A stretch of DNA of 64,000 nucleotides from Fasciolopsis buskii (GCA_008360955.1 LUCM01008234.1:140494-204493), one strand, 5' to 3'; positions 1-13,046 are shown, counted from the stretch's first letter. The notes: a model not told the origin generated them from the letters alone. Made by a program: numbers and translations.

Positions 1-910
1 CCACATGCAGACCTCAAGAAATCACGCGAATGCTATTCTCACTTATTGAAACTATGACCTCGGCTAAAAGTTTACCGCTAGAGGTTCATAGAAGCAGCTG
101 CAACCCATCTGTTCCAACGAGGCCACAATTAGGTCCTACGATGTTTTTCACATTGATTCAAATAAAGATAAATCGCTTGTGTTACATCAGCAAAACCTCT
201 ATCTCCGTACAACGGACACCCGCGCCGAATGCAATTCCAATAGATTTATAATTGAGTGGAGTGACGTGGTGAGTCCGCATCTGTATCATCTGGTACGATC
301 TGGTGTAGCTTTGGTGTAGACTTCGCAGACAACCACCCAATGAGAACCGTGGTGACATGCGATCGTGAAGGTCCAACACGCCTAGAAGAACGTGGGACGG
401 AACGTATTCCACCAGTCGAGATTCCCTCCCCCCATTGCGCATAGTTTGTAAATAGATTCCAACATATTTTTCCGCACCTTTGGGCTTCTCGTTGTCTTCG
501 GTTTCATAGTTTGAGTCGTGGTCGGTCGTGTGCGTACCGGTAGTCCGTATCTGTGCCCTGTTGCCACTGGCCAAATTTCTTATTACCGTTTCAAGTGTTA
601 ACACTACAAGTAAGCAGTGTGACAAACGCGACAATTCCCTTTTAGAGCTCGATGACTGTGATGAAGCTGATCGTTTCCAACAAAATAAATAAAAGGATTA
701 AATATTTTAATGCTGCCCTAAACTACGAACAGAACACTGATTTAAGGTCATCGCAGAACCTGCAGCAAAACATGCGATCGAAGCGAGAATTTCTAAACTC
801 CTCTCAAAAAACGGATAAACAATTTTGTGGCAGCAAGTCCCCAACCACGATAATCCTCGATTAAGAAGGCAATACACACTTCCAACAGCATCAACAACAT
901 TGTTTAAGAA
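1..910. other. Anonymous sequence, no gene recognised
   Basis: No repeat or gene is recognisable here. A 150-codon open frame on the minus strand (182-634) is the longest one, but its product has low-complexity stretches and no motif I recognise, and frames of this length occur by chance in this window. Confidence 0.5.
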
Positions 911-1115
911 CCTTGGAAGACTGCAAAGCTGTTTCATCCTTGTTAGGAATTATCAGCAGTGCATATGCACCGCGCCCGAGCTGGGACGCGAACTCCAACA
1001 AGGGCGAACGATTTTGAGTCGAACGCCTTAGCCATTACGCTACCGGGCATGCTCTGAACGGTTTGTTGAACTTCACCACGTGATCATGTTGCACCTAACG
1101 GTCACTGACTTACAC
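911..1115 (-). repeat. tRNA-Leu-like short repeat, family A copy 1
   Basis: On the minus strand this begins with a leader (1053-1115) followed by a head resembling a tRNA: CCGGTAGCGTAATGGCTAAG holds an A-box-like element, then an anticodon-like loop CTCAAAA (CAA, Leu) between short CGA/TCG stems, then a degenerate B box near GTTCGCGTCCC. A non-tRNA body with ATTCCTAACAAGGATGAAAC follows. Homologous copies lie at 1232-1495, 6804-7052 and 14462-14705. The head is too degenerate for a working tRNA and the body recurs, so this reads as a SINE-like retroposon. The Leu assignment is inferred from the loop. Confidence 0.7.
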
Positions 1116-1231
1116 GGTTATTGTCCGCTAGCTCAGAGCAATCGAGCCCTACTGATAGACGACTTCTGTGCAGGTAGCCTAAGTACGACCAAGGCTTTAG
1201 ATATGACCTACAGAGCCTGATTAATTTTTGC

Positions 1232-1495
1232 ATTTTAGTAGTAGGAGATTGAATGTTTTCATGAGATAATTCACCATGTGATATCATCCGGTAGCGTAGT
1301 GGCTAAGGCGTCCGACTCAGAGTCGTTCGTCCCTGGTTCGTGTCCCAGTTCAGGCGCGGTGTATATGCACCGCTGATTATTCCTAACAAGGATGAAACAG
1401 CTGTACAGTGCTTCCATGGTTTCTTTATGGTGAGTCGAGCGACTATATCACATAGTGAATTATTTCATGAAAACATTCAATCTTCTACTATAATG
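1232..1495 (+). repeat. Family A tRNA-like repeat flanked by inverted tails
   Basis: The head starts at 1288 (CCGGTAGCGTAGTGG) with loop CTCAGAG (CAG, Leu) and the B-box-like GGTTCGTGTCCC. The body runs through CCTAACAAGGATGAAACAGC to a tail at about 1443-1495 containing ATTTCATGAAAACATTCAAT. The reverse complement of that same tail occupies 1232-1285, directly before the head, so the whole unit carries inverted ends of about 53 bp with only a handful of mismatches. It may be a foldback element that captured a tRNA-like head, or a plus-strand copy that landed beside a minus-strand tail. Confidence 0.65.
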
Positions 1496-4400
1496 AACCT
1501 TGAAGGACTTCACCAAAATCGTCCGTTGGATTTTGCATATCCTATTGTGAATGACATCACTGTTTTTTCTCTGTAAAGTTATCAAATTAATTCTAGAAGA
1601 TCCTCAATGCGGGTTTTATCTACAATGACCTCTCTTCTTCCTTGGTGCACTCCGCATATAATGCGCTGTGTTACCGGAAACCTGATCAACTGAACGTTTT
1701 GTTCACCAGACCATAATAGCGGATAGTTTTTGATTATTGTGAAGTCGCTTAGATTAACACTCATCTCTACTTTTGGATTATCACGTGATTTCGAATAGTC
1801 CATCGCGGACGGATTCAGTCAGCGTCTCGGCTAAACTAAGCCAATTTACGGGGAAACTGAGTTCCACACCTAGTAACCGAATTTGTATGTGATTAGCTTG
1901 GTATGTCATGTCACTTCACTCAATGCCTATCCCAGCGGGAAAGAGATAATCATACTATTAAGAAAACTAGTTTCATTTGTAAGCAGTCAGCTGTGAAAAA
2001 CAAGATAAGATTTCCAGTAAATGCAAATTAGCATGAATTATCTCAGGACGATGAACGCAGCCACCGGAATGCTCTCGAACGGGAAATTGATCTCCTGTAT
2101 GCGCATTCTAACAAGCGCAAATAGTACCGGTTTTGCGCGCTTTCGGCCAATCCTCAAATTCATACTAAAGGGCTGAATAAGCGAAAAAATCGTTCATACG
2201 CGGCATTGATTTTTTTCTTAATCCCGCACTTCGCTTAGTTGATTTGGTCTGCTTTGAAAAATCAAGTAGATGTACGATGCTTTACGTTAAACTGTACAAA
2301 ATGGGAACAGGACAATCACTCCAGAAGGAATAGAAAATAAAACGAAGCATGCGCTCACTCATTCTGTGAACAGATATATTTGAATGTTCACACTGAAAAC
2401 AGTAGAACATTTTCATCTATCCTATTATAGTACTCAACCTCTGATTCCAGTATTTTCCGTATCAGATGTATCTGCTTGGCTGTCAAATGAGTACAGTTCA
2501 CTGATTGATCACAGATCATGCTCTTTAATCAAGCAAGCATTCACACTAGACCTCCACTTAATCAATAGCCTGCCTACGTATTAGGAACCAATCTAGTCCT
2601 AATGTGATTTTTTTGGACACAGACGTCACTTCATTTTGTCATACAAATTGATCTAATGAATATATTGTTCAAACTGATACAGACACAACGGTCGAAGAGA
2701 CAATGCACGGACGGGAAACAACTGGGAATGCAATATCCATTTCTTGTCCACGCATCGCAATTCATAGTCGCTTCCGATCGGCATTTTATACATGCCCAAT
2801 CAACCGTGATCTGACAAGATAAGTGCAATCAGTACAGTTCTGTCGCAGAAGATAATGACACTGTTTTATCTAACCAAATTTTCACCTAAACTCGAAATAA
2901 ATATTAATTCGACATCATTCATTCAAATATTGCATGATGTCTGGATTTTCAGTCGCCAGCTCCCATGGCACCGTTGCAGACAACCGCTAACCTCGCCTCG
3001 GAACTCGGAGTGGCATAGGACCCTATGCACTGTCAACACATCACATGTGGCCACTATGATTTTCCATCTACCGTCAAAGTGACCAACATCGGTTGGATTT
3101 GAATGTCCCTACCTTGAGGTGACATACGACCAATGGCCACGAATTTGCCGGATAAAGTGCCGATCATCTACTGGTAATAGATGGGATACTGAAATGTTTA
3201 GAACGCTTATTAATCATTATTTGTACACAAATCAAATGTTGAAAATTGCGAAAAGTCCGGATTAATGCTACTGAAATGGCTTATTGATTCCATCAATGAA
3301 CAGGTTCTGCTCAGTTGTCTAATGCCGTTATCCTACACACTCCTGAAATAAATCATGGAACACTATCAGTGGCCACCCAGGCTCAAGTTCTAATTCATTA
3401 ACGAAAAGAATTGAGAAAATTAAAAGATCAATAAACTATGAATTTCATGAATATACCTTGGCAACCATAATCAGTTTGTTTTATCAAAACCAAGAGTGAT
3501 AATTGACTGTACCGAAAAACTGATACGTCATGTGACATGCGATTCTACAATTTGAGAACACAACCGTGATCTGTTCTTATGTCTCAAAACGTAAAATAAA
3601 TGTTTCGCAAGAGAAAGCCGTCGTGTAAAGTCGGAAGCACTTCAATAGAGGAAGAGGGCGAATTCGATTTAGAAGGTTGGGCAATTGCAATTGGGTCTGA
3701 GAGCGAATTTGTCCAGATTAGTACATCTTTAATTCCGTCGTCAAGATCCATCTGGATGTGAATAGTAAGCTACCCAACAGAAAAGTCTACACCCCAGACC
3801 ATCAAGAGCGAAACGGTATTGCAAAATCACATGAAAAATGTAATTATTACGTTAAAACGTACTTACTAAACAATGATTTGGCAGTCATTCAAGGATTCCG
3901 CTGAAAGTTGAATGGACTCAGAGTGTACTCAACTGCTCAAGAACATGTCCAACAAGAAGCCTCTGATGGCGACTGGTTGATCACATCCGGTCGAGCATCC
4001 TAACCTACAGGATTTTTAACAAGTTTATCGGATTTCGTTAGTGGCACGTGCTTCGATGAGCCTTACGTTTTCGGACAGTTCAAAACTTTCAATAAATGCT
4101 TCATTCCGTTAAGATAAATAATTACTATTTTAATTCGTGTTGAGCTGCATGTATCTTCGTAACTGCCTCTCTTTCCTCGTCTGTAACAAGCTTGTCGAAT
4201 TCGCTAACCAATCAGAATTCTGATATCTGGAATCTAAGCCTTTATGGCTCGAAATGCTACCATCCTGCGCTAGTTGTCTTTTTTCTACCATTCAACTAGA
4301 TAAAAGGAACTCCATGTTTCAAATTCCTCTTTGATTCGTCGTGCACGTATCCATGTCCGCCATATCTAATAAAAATTCTCCATTAGTAATACACTTATTT

Positions 4401-5864
4401 GTTTACTTCTTGCCTCTTCTAGAGGAGAGCAAATCATTTCCCTTTTTCAGAGACCTTTTAATTACCACCATGTTCGATACTGTCATTAATCAAGTGTTTA
4501 TTCGGACTTTAAAATCATAAATCGTTCAAAAATCAGGAAGTCCAATCGTTCCTATTGTTGCTAATATTATTGATAGTAACAGTAACGATAGTAGTACTAT
4601 GCATTAAGGCAAGAGGACTGTGTTTGTGCACAGCCAAGGATCAGGAGCTTAAAAATGCAGACAGTGCAGAAATTGCATTTGTCTTCTTGGATCTGACGTG
4701 ACTTCACCTCCAATCCAGAGTGGGTTGTTTTCCAACATCACGGCAGCCGTTGGTGGCAGGGAACCAATAGCCCATACATTTTTCGACTGCAATTGTTACA
4801 ATAAACCTGGAGTACGATTGCACTTAGTACTATTTCGAACTCAGTCCAGTGTTCTTGGCCAGCTGAATTCATTTGACCTTTTTACTATTGGTTAACCATC
4901 CACATCGTTGTCTACGTCTACTGACAAAATTCCGTATTTTTTAACCGTCTGAAGATAAGAGCAATCTTAACTAGTTGTACTTGATTCGACCTAGAACTTT
5001 GCAGTTGGCATCTCAATTCACAGCGTCCTCGATTCTGACCGATCCTGGCATAAAGAAGCGAACGAAACTAACTGGAATATTTAAAGTTGTGGCGCACTAA
5101 AAACGGACTAAATGAAACAATAGGCTAGCACAATGTGATACTAATAACGTTTAACCATAAAGCATAAAAGAATGATGGGAAACATTCTTCAATTCCCAGT
5201 CCACTAAGTCTTCGTGCAGTGAAAAACATACGAAAATTTCCTCGGGGTCAATTTGTACCAAATAATTTTCAGATTTTGCTGGATATAAAATTGACAAGTT
5301 TGGCTCTTCAAAGGGATAATAAATAGCATGACTTCATTCCGGTTTTACAGGCACGTTTTGCACTGTTTATGATTAAGTGTTCAATGGCGTTTGTCCGGAA
5401 CTCACTGTCCATCCGATTAGATTTATTGTATTGCTTTCTCGTGCTTAATTCCTTCCGGTTCCCGATTCCGCTGGAGTAGCAGTGCCCAAGAACAAAGCAC
5501 CCTTATAAATGCATTCTAATCTTGACTATCAAAGTCATTGCAAACTTAGTTTCAACATCCTTGTTGATTTCCAGTGTGCACTTAATTTCTTCATCCCTTG
5601 CACACGTTTAGGGCAATTGATGTGGGCAAAACTACTTTCGTAGGCATAAAAATCTTTTAAAAATGCGACTGAAAATTGGATTAAATTGTAATTAGGATGA
5701 ATACGGACTATGAAACCAATCTCCTGATCTTCTTTCTTTCAACTAGTCAGACGAATGTCATGACAACCACTTGGTTTGATCACCATCACAAATAAGTTCC
5801 GTGCTTGAAGACTACCGTTTGTAAGGATTGAAAAACAAAATCATTAGCTCGTTTGAGTCTGACT
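1496..5864. other. Anonymous sequence
   Basis: No gene, RNA or repeat family is recognised. The open frames are short (at most about 78 codons) and carry no known motif. A degenerate GATAGTAAC/AGTAGT-rich patch lies near 4565-4605. Confidence 0.5.
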
Positions 5865-5941
5865 TACTACTACTACTACTACCACTGCTACTACTACTAG
5901 TACCACCACTACTACTGCTACTACTACTACTACTACTACTA
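5865..5941. repeat. (TAC)n microsatellite
   Basis: About 25 imperfect TAC/TACTAC units with a few CAC, TGC and TAG interruptions. The tract reads as poly-Leu on one strand and poly-Ser on the other, so the open frames across it are artefacts of the repeat. Confidence 0.95.
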
Positions 5942-6756
5942 TCGAGAATGATCCTAACGCACTCACTAACGACACAGCAATGTGCGAGGATCGCCGAAAA
6001 GCGACAACAAAGTGTGCCTAACAAAAAAAAATGATTGCCGCGAACAAAGAGCAAATTCCAAGGTTATGATAACTTGATTATTGCAGCTAATTGATACTGC
6101 GCTAATATTTTACGCAATAATCGTAGTGTAAGTAGTAGTAACAGTAACAATATCTTTAAAGCCAAAAGAAGTACTATGAATAAGAATACCAGGACTACTA
6201 TAACGAGGATAAAAATGATTACTGATCTTGTTTATAGTAGTTATAGTTCCGCTAATAATCCGCAGCCGTAGCTGACGAGGTGATTGATGGTGATCCCATT
6301 GATAAACTTAGCAACAACGGTAATATCCATCGTAGTAGTAGCACTTTTCTTCTATATGACCACTGATTGAACTCTCCTCAGTACACGCACAATGCGCCGA
6401 TTTTGAGCCCCGTTATGTAGAGCGAGAGTTTGGATGCACATTGTAAATAAGTTTGGGAAATCACAAATTTAGTGCCACGTAGAATAAGTAACCTTCCAAA
6501 CTGAAGATTTTCAAAGAACCACTAAGTGTTCTTCATGCAAGCTTGACCGTAGTGAATATGCAAACTCATAATTTCTTTATGTCCTAGAATACTACTTCTT
6601 ATACGTCACGTGCAAATACGAATCGTAACTAACAAAACAGTCCAGATTAGGCTAATGTATTTGGAGTACAGCTAACTTGGTTCGGTGATAGACGTTTTGT
6701 ACCAGTCAACGCTCAAATCATCGAAAACCTTGGGAACACTTGACATATTTACCCTC
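5942..6756. other. Anonymous sequence with GTA-rich patches
   Basis: A short AGTAGTAGTAACAGTAAC patch lies near 6129-6152 and another TAGTAGTAG run near 6333-6343. Nothing else is recognisable. Confidence 0.5.
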
Positions 6757-6795
6757 CTTGTTAGAAATGATCAGGAGTACCAGTACCATTAATCA
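6757..6795 (-). repeat. Family A fragment
   Basis: On the minus strand this short stretch matches the family A body just after the tRNA-like head (a diverged form of the ATTCCTAACAAGGA block). It sits just left of a fuller copy, so it may be a decayed tandem partner. Confidence 0.4.
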
Positions 6796-6803
6796 GGAAT
6801 TAC

Positions 6804-7052
6804 ATTTTAGTAGTAGGAGATTGAATGTTTTCATGAAATAATTCATCATGTCATATAATCGCCTAACTCACCATAAAGAAACCATGGAAGCACTGTACAG
6901 CTGTTTCATCCTTGTTAGGAATTATCAGCAGTGCATATCCACCGCGCCCGAACTGGGACGCGAACTCCAACAAGGGCGAACGATTTTGAATCGAATGCCT
7001 TAGCCATTACGCTACCGGGCAGGCTCTGAACGGTTTGTTGAACTTCACCACG
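6804..7052 (-). repeat. tRNA-Leu-like short repeat, family A copy 3
   Basis: This is the most complete copy in the window. On the minus strand it runs leader (7028-7052), tRNA-like head (CCGGTAGCGTAATGGCTAAG, 3' end of the element toward lower coordinates), body, and a full tail containing ATTTCATGAAAACATTCAAT, ending near 6804. It defines the unit length as about 250 bp. No clear target-site duplication is visible at the edges. Unlike the copy at 1232-1495 it has no inverted tail before the leader. Confidence 0.75.
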
Positions 7053-7990
7053 ATCGACAGTAGCTCTTGTCGAATTTGAACCATAAATATGATCTCATAA
7101 AGATGGTAACTCTGACAAAATTCTAATCCATGAGCAAATGAAATTCGGCACCATCTTTGGCGCGGAAATAATTTCATTTCTCATTCAACCTACCGTTATC
7201 CACCGAACTATACAGAGATGCTGTTTACCTTGAAACAAACCGTCAGTTGTTTTTTTTGTTTATCCCATTTGTTCCTTGTAAAAATTACTCGCGTCGACGG
7301 AACACGGTAACTTACAAGTCATATTTCTATTCATTTCAGAGGCTAATGTCAATTTATGATTCGCGAAATACGGAACGTCAAAGATTCTTTTTGAATTTCT
7401 GCATTACAGCTACTCTAAAATTTTATGGTACACAAAATGTGACCCCACTGTGCCATCGATCGATGGATTCATTAACCAATTAGAACGTTTGCCAAAACCG
7501 ATCAGTTATTGTTAACACTTTATGAAAAGATTCATGCTGCGTTTTTGACTCCTAATTCATAGGTGACTGACAATTAAATATCATACTATCGTCCAGTGGA
7601 CCAGTCACTGTGCACTCAGTCATCACAGTTCAATTATGCATTACCAATTAAAATTCAAAAGGTTCCTAGTTTAAAATTTTGTGCATGCGATATTTTAGGT
7701 AAATAACAATCTTTTCCGTAATATTCGCTAGCTAGTCTCCTTACGCACCCCCATTCCCATTCTCTCGAAAAAGCGGCAAAAGTTTCAAGCATCACATCAT
7801 CCATTGTCCTCATCATTTCCCGGCTATTATTTCTGGACGAAATCAGCCACGAACCCCAGTCTTCATCGTGCTAATTTGCTAAGAAATACCACGAGGTTCG
7901 AGCGGCAGGACTGCCTGAGTCACCGATCTGATCGACTGACCACGCGAAGCTGTAATCAGGGTGAACCATTAACACTATCTCTTGTTTGTA
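7053..7990. other. Anonymous sequence
   Basis: No gene is recognised. A short match to repeat D (TTACAAGTCATATTTCTATTC) occurs near 7312-7335 but is too brief to call a copy. Confidence 0.45.
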
Positions 7991-7994
7991 TTAT

Positions 7995-8181
7995 TGATAT
8001 ATATTTATATATATAAATGTACGTCTCATCATAATCTCATTTGTAGCGTCAGTAGTGTGTCCGGGAGCTCTTCATTGAACAGTCCACGGAAGAACTGCCA
8101 AACCGGTTGTGTGCTCCAGGGGAAATTTTGTTACTTCATCCGGATACCAATTACGATTCATATATATATATATATATATAA
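7995..8181 (+). repeat. Family C repeat, deleted copy between TA-rich ends
   Basis: Two blocks match the fuller copy at 25590-25931. One resembles TTGAAGAGTCCACAGAA (here near 8075-8090). The other is the 3' block with CCGGTTGTGTGC and AAATTTTGTTAC (8102-8133), matching 25861-25894. The intervening part is deleted. The element starts in a TATATATTTATATATATA tract and ends in (TA)n at 8159-8181, as the longer copy does. It has no coding capacity. Confidence 0.55.
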
Positions 8182-10075
8182 AGTTCATTTTTCATGTCCA
8201 TTAGTTTCGCTAACCTGAATCTCGCAGTAGTATGGTCTGCACGGTGGGTCGTTCATGTCATCATTTGGAACCGCTGCATCCACCGGAAACGTTTCGCCAA
8301 TTCCAGAGAGCTCAGATTTGCGTCTTGGAAAAACAAAAAGTATTTATTCGTTCATTATTCTTCTTATTTCCAGCACACATTTCGAAAATGGGTTTCCTCA
8401 TTCCCGAGGAAATCATTGCATTACCGACCGCTTAGTCGGAAAACTAATTAGCATGGAACACCCGGACAAAAAGTCGCTTTCTCATCGAGGCACCTTAAAA
8501 ACCACAAAATCACATGGATGCGTTTCAGTTCTTAAACTGTGGGATTTACCGCAACCTAGGTAACAATGACTTTAAGGTAAATCATTTTCCCTTAACCAGT
8601 CACTATTGTAACTGGGTTGAGATTTAACACTAATTGTTGATTATCTGACCGCAAATAAGTATTATTAATTACCATTTTAATGATCTCAGACCATTCATAT
8701 GGCCTATTACTAGTCCAACTGAAGATTTGTCGTAAAACAAACTTGGACAAGAGATCAAACCAACGAGAGAGATGATCCAAGATCAAACTGCGCTTTTCGC
8801 CTCCTCTTCCGACTGGCAGGTTTGTTACCGCTGTCCTACTGAATTGTCAATCAGCGCACATCAACAGAGTCCCATCAGAGCTAATTGCAGGCACTTTTTG
8901 CCCGGATCGTGATAAAATACCGTTCACATAAGTAAGCTCTGCTCGAGTTTGCATGTTCCTTCAGTAGTCGTCTTTGATAACAATACGTATACATCTCGAA
9001 AATGAGAGGCCCTTGAGGCAGATTGTGCGTTTAGCAATCTACCACGGTGACGGAAGGGCTGAAACTCACTTTTTGCTACCCCATGAGTTTTCGGTTCACA
9101 CGAGGCGAAAAATGCCTAGTGTTGAAACAAAACGTGACCGGTAAGTTTGACACTTGTCTGACAGGGTTATCGATAAGTATATATAGATTCAGCCGACCAT
9201 CTGAGCCGTGCTATAAGAGAGTCCGCATGAGCCTTCGTCGTTTGTACGTCGCAGAACGATACACAGACACCAAGATCGCGGTAGGTCTGTGGAAGGAGAT
9301 TAAAGAGTAGACTGGAAAGCTTGATTAAAGACCAATCAGAACAACATTTTAACCAGCAAAATCTGGTTCATTTTGACGTAATGCGGAATAATCGTGCCAT
9401 AATTCTGAAAGAAAAAGGGAGAACTGGTGTGGAATCAGAGTAAAGTAAGGCAAACACCCATCTTCGCAACCGCGACGATTGTAGTAATCCTCGTCTTGTT
9501 TCCGACATGTGGTAGAAAACCTACGGTGTCATAACTGTTTAGGGCAATTTGAGGAAAAAGACGCCCGCAGGGATCCGGCGATGCCTTTTGTGATACCCGC
9601 CAAACAATCAGGTGAATATTGTCGAAACCTTACCTGGGTTTACCCGAAACTATTCAACTTGGATCTAATGGAGTACTCTCAAATCTTCAAATATTCTCAC
9701 CTGCGAAAATTGATTATTGAATCCAAAATTACCTCGAGAACGGTTACCCTGTTAACAGAATCATTAGCTCATGAATATTCCTAAGATCAACGCGACTTTT
9801 GACGAATGCACCACACGATGCATAATTTTCAGCGCGTCACTGTGTACAGAATTGGGACCTACGACTCATGATATCGGGATCAGCAACGTAACAGATCGAC
9901 AGTCTTGCGCCCTCAGCCTATGTGACACATCTGTACTTCACGCTAGTTTGATTGATTTCATCCAACACATCTTCCACAAATCTATTCCTATGAGCTCCCT
10001 TCACTCACCCCGTTAAAGCAAACTTCCATTAGTTTTATTCTGCTACTACTTCATTCCTCTATTTTTTCAATACTC
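8182..10075. other. Anonymous sequence
   Basis: Several 60-100-codon frames occur (for example 8255-8563 and 9509-9784 on the plus strand), with no domain, signal peptide or splice pattern that I can support. Confidence 0.45.
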
Positions 10076-10079
10076 CACC

Positions 10080-10205
10080 CGATTACCAGAAAAGGGTCAG
10101 CACCCTTTAAGTGGCTGCGAAAATGAGAGGATTGTCGGAGACGGGAAGACTCGAAACCGCGGGTTTCGCCGCAAAACGCGTTGGCCATTCAATCACCACT
10201 GGAAA
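10080..10205 (-). repeat. tRNA-like SINE head (separate family)
   Basis: On the minus strand TGATTGAATGGCCAACGCG resembles a Pol III A box and CGCGGTTTCGAGTCTTCCC a B box, spaced about as in a tRNA. The D and anticodon arms do not fold properly, so this is not a working tRNA gene. The B-box region is followed by unrelated sequence ending near the GGGTGCTGACCC hairpin-like block. No second copy was found in the window. Confidence 0.5.
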
Positions 10206-13046
10206 CTAATGCGTGACGTTTATCAGGGTGGAAACCAGAAGAGGCTACCAGGAGTCTTCAACTGTTTTCACTCTATTAATCACCGAAATCCATGGGTTGT
10301 ATTAGCAAAAACTAGATACAGACGGATAGCGAAGGTCCCAATCTTGTCTAGAGGAGAAACTCTAATGAGGAGATTTTAGGAAACTTGTGTGTTGAAATTT
10401 CAACAGCAAACAAGAAGTGCTCTAATCAACTTTTAACCAACTGCTCACCACACTAGCATACACTAAGTTGCGGTACATCAATCGTTCAGAACTTCTGCGT
10501 GTTCATGAGTGAAGTGAGGACGTTTTGTGGTCAAAATTTCCGATGATTTGTTCTAGTAAAGTGTGCTTTTTCCTTTTTTCAAAGAGCAGACATTTGGTTG
10601 CACCTTACTTCCAGAACGGTGTCTTGTAATATATTTTGTCAGCTAAATCGTGGCTTGAGCTCTGAAGACCAGCCAACTTAAATTGATTCTTCTTCTCTTT
10701 TCAGAGTAAATTTCTGAGGTCTCCTGGCCTATGAACAAGAAGTTAACAAATTTGGGCATTTTCACCATCAGCAAACAGGTTATTAAACCAAAAACCATTA
10801 CCGAGCTGAATAACACTGATTACTACCTTTACGTAACTCTGGATAGTTGTAAATACAATAATAACTCCCATTTTTGGGGACGTTTCGGAACTACGGCAGA
10901 ATTATTCGGATTCGTATCTAAAGTATTCGGAAATGAATAAAAATAAGCCGTTGTTTCAAAAGTCGTTTTAAAAGTTCATTTGACTGCAGATTGTAGAGCA
11001 ATGGATAGATTTCAGTGCACTTTACACTGCTTGGGTACAGATGTAAGATGAATTGCGTTTCCGGCTAATCGAGGCGAGATCTGAAAATATCAGTTGAATG
11101 GCATTTTCTGACAGTTTTGACATAATTCTGAATAATTTTAACGTAGCTTCGAAATAATGCTTATAGTGGGCCTCGGAAAACAACCTGAAATTTGCTCGAC
11201 CTCTGACGGAAGACTTCATTTTTAGGTTTGTTAAACGGTTTATTGATTCACGATCACAATTTGACAACTGATAACATCAGCTGGCATTTATAAAGGCTAA
11301 TTTGGGCTGGAAGTCAGTTGCTGTCATTTTGTGTGCGTGTTTGTGTTTGTGCTAAATCAAAGTTACCGCGTTTCCTCGGGAAACATAAGCCACCTGTTGG
11401 AAAACGGTGGGATAATAAAACACTCAGAGAAATCAGCAAAATAACCATTTTATTGCAAGCGTTACTATCTTGGGCTGGAACTAGCGATTGCCCAATAAAT
11501 TCCTTTTCACCAAACTGATAATGATGTTATTAAAAAAGCAAACTTCGGAAAATCCAGTAACCTTAAACAGGCTTTTGAAGACCATTTCTGTACAGAGTCA
11601 ATGGGACGGAGGTTTGTGCGAGCATTTTTCATCCATTCCAACTAATTCTAGGGAAATTTCTTACGTTGAATTACGGACACAGGTGAAAAAGTATTCATAA
11701 AATAACAATTTTCCCTTAATTCATCAAGTCCCACTAGTTTTTCTCAATGAAAAATCTCATGCACTCCCTCGTAAGTAGACCGCATTCAGTGCTGTTTACG
11801 CACAACGAAATGTAAAGTTTCACTCCCAACTATTATCAGCTTACTATTTGTCTTGAACATGCAACAACCTGGTTGGTCATTAGGTCAGTTGCCAGACTGG
11901 TTGGGTGACTGATCGCTCGGTCGAACTGGCACCGTTCCCGATTTTTAGTCATGAGGATATGTGTTATTCTACTTTATAGTTTCCCCATGGTCAATTTAAA
12001 GTGCAATGAAATTCAGTCTCTTTTGTGGTAAACCATATCCTGGTGATCGAAATAACCAAGTGACCACATCTCATTACCTCAACTTCAACAGGTGTCGGTT
12101 CCTTTCAGCTGTGTACCCAGTGTTCTGCAGTCGTTTAATCACCTCACGCCGATAAACGAATGTGTCTGAAAACTTTTATCGATCACATAAGTAGACATAT
12201 ACGTGGGTAGGTAGACCGTGTTAAATTGGGTATTTCGATGTGTGTTGTGGACGGGGTTGTTGCGATGATCTGTTCCAAATAGCACATTGGAGAGGGCGAT
12301 CATTTTGTGTCTCCCTTATCAACCCAAACATACACACACGTGCGCATCCTCTAACTGCCAGGAAGTCAAACTTGTTCATTTTATGACATTTGCTTCCCAG
12401 CATAGGCTATTTGTGCTGCTACGATCTTTTTTTTCAAGCAAGAAGGATGATTGATTATGTTTGCATTTATCATCAGTTAGAGACGAACTACAAGACGAAG
12501 ATAGCCTTTTTAATTCACAGGGAAAAGATCGGCATGAGAACGGGTGTATTCGGACCAAGCTGTGAACGACAGTCACGTCGCGAACTAGAAATGCTTTCGT
12601 TCAAATCAGCTGAATGAAAAACGTATACGATCATGTCGGCCGTTTCAGCTTTACATGCCACCCTAAATTTATTCGGTCCTGAAACCTCGTCTGACTGTTC
12701 CACATCAATGATCAAGCATTATGAATAATCACGGTACTATTTCTCGCCTGTTAAATGGGTTGGATAACCGAAATGCAATTGATTTGTGTGAAAACCTATG
12801 TCCCTTTTACCTTTCACGCGCCTTCGTCTCAGTCGGCCATGATCTGTCGATTCTTTTATATTCGTTTCCTCTGCGGTATAGCACCGACGAAATAAATTCC
12901 GAAGGGAACTGAGCAAATCTTTACCATTGTCATAATATTGAAAGTGGAGATTTCGTAGTATTTTGACTTCCAAGTCACTCTACACCAGTGAGAGCCAAGT
13001 TCTCTTTCCACTACTCGCATGATGATTTCTGAATCTTAATGCCTTA
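10206..13046. other. Anonymous sequence
   Basis: No gene is recognised. Short TG- and CA-rich tracts lie near 11325-11352 and 12327-12345. Confidence 0.45.

Noticed and set aside
182..634. 150-codon minus-strand frame
   Set aside because: No motif, no overlap with known families, and chance frames of this length are expected at this base composition.
5812..6054. Open frames with long Ser or Leu runs
   Set aside because: They are translations of the (TAC)n microsatellite on either strand and have no flanking protein-like sequence.
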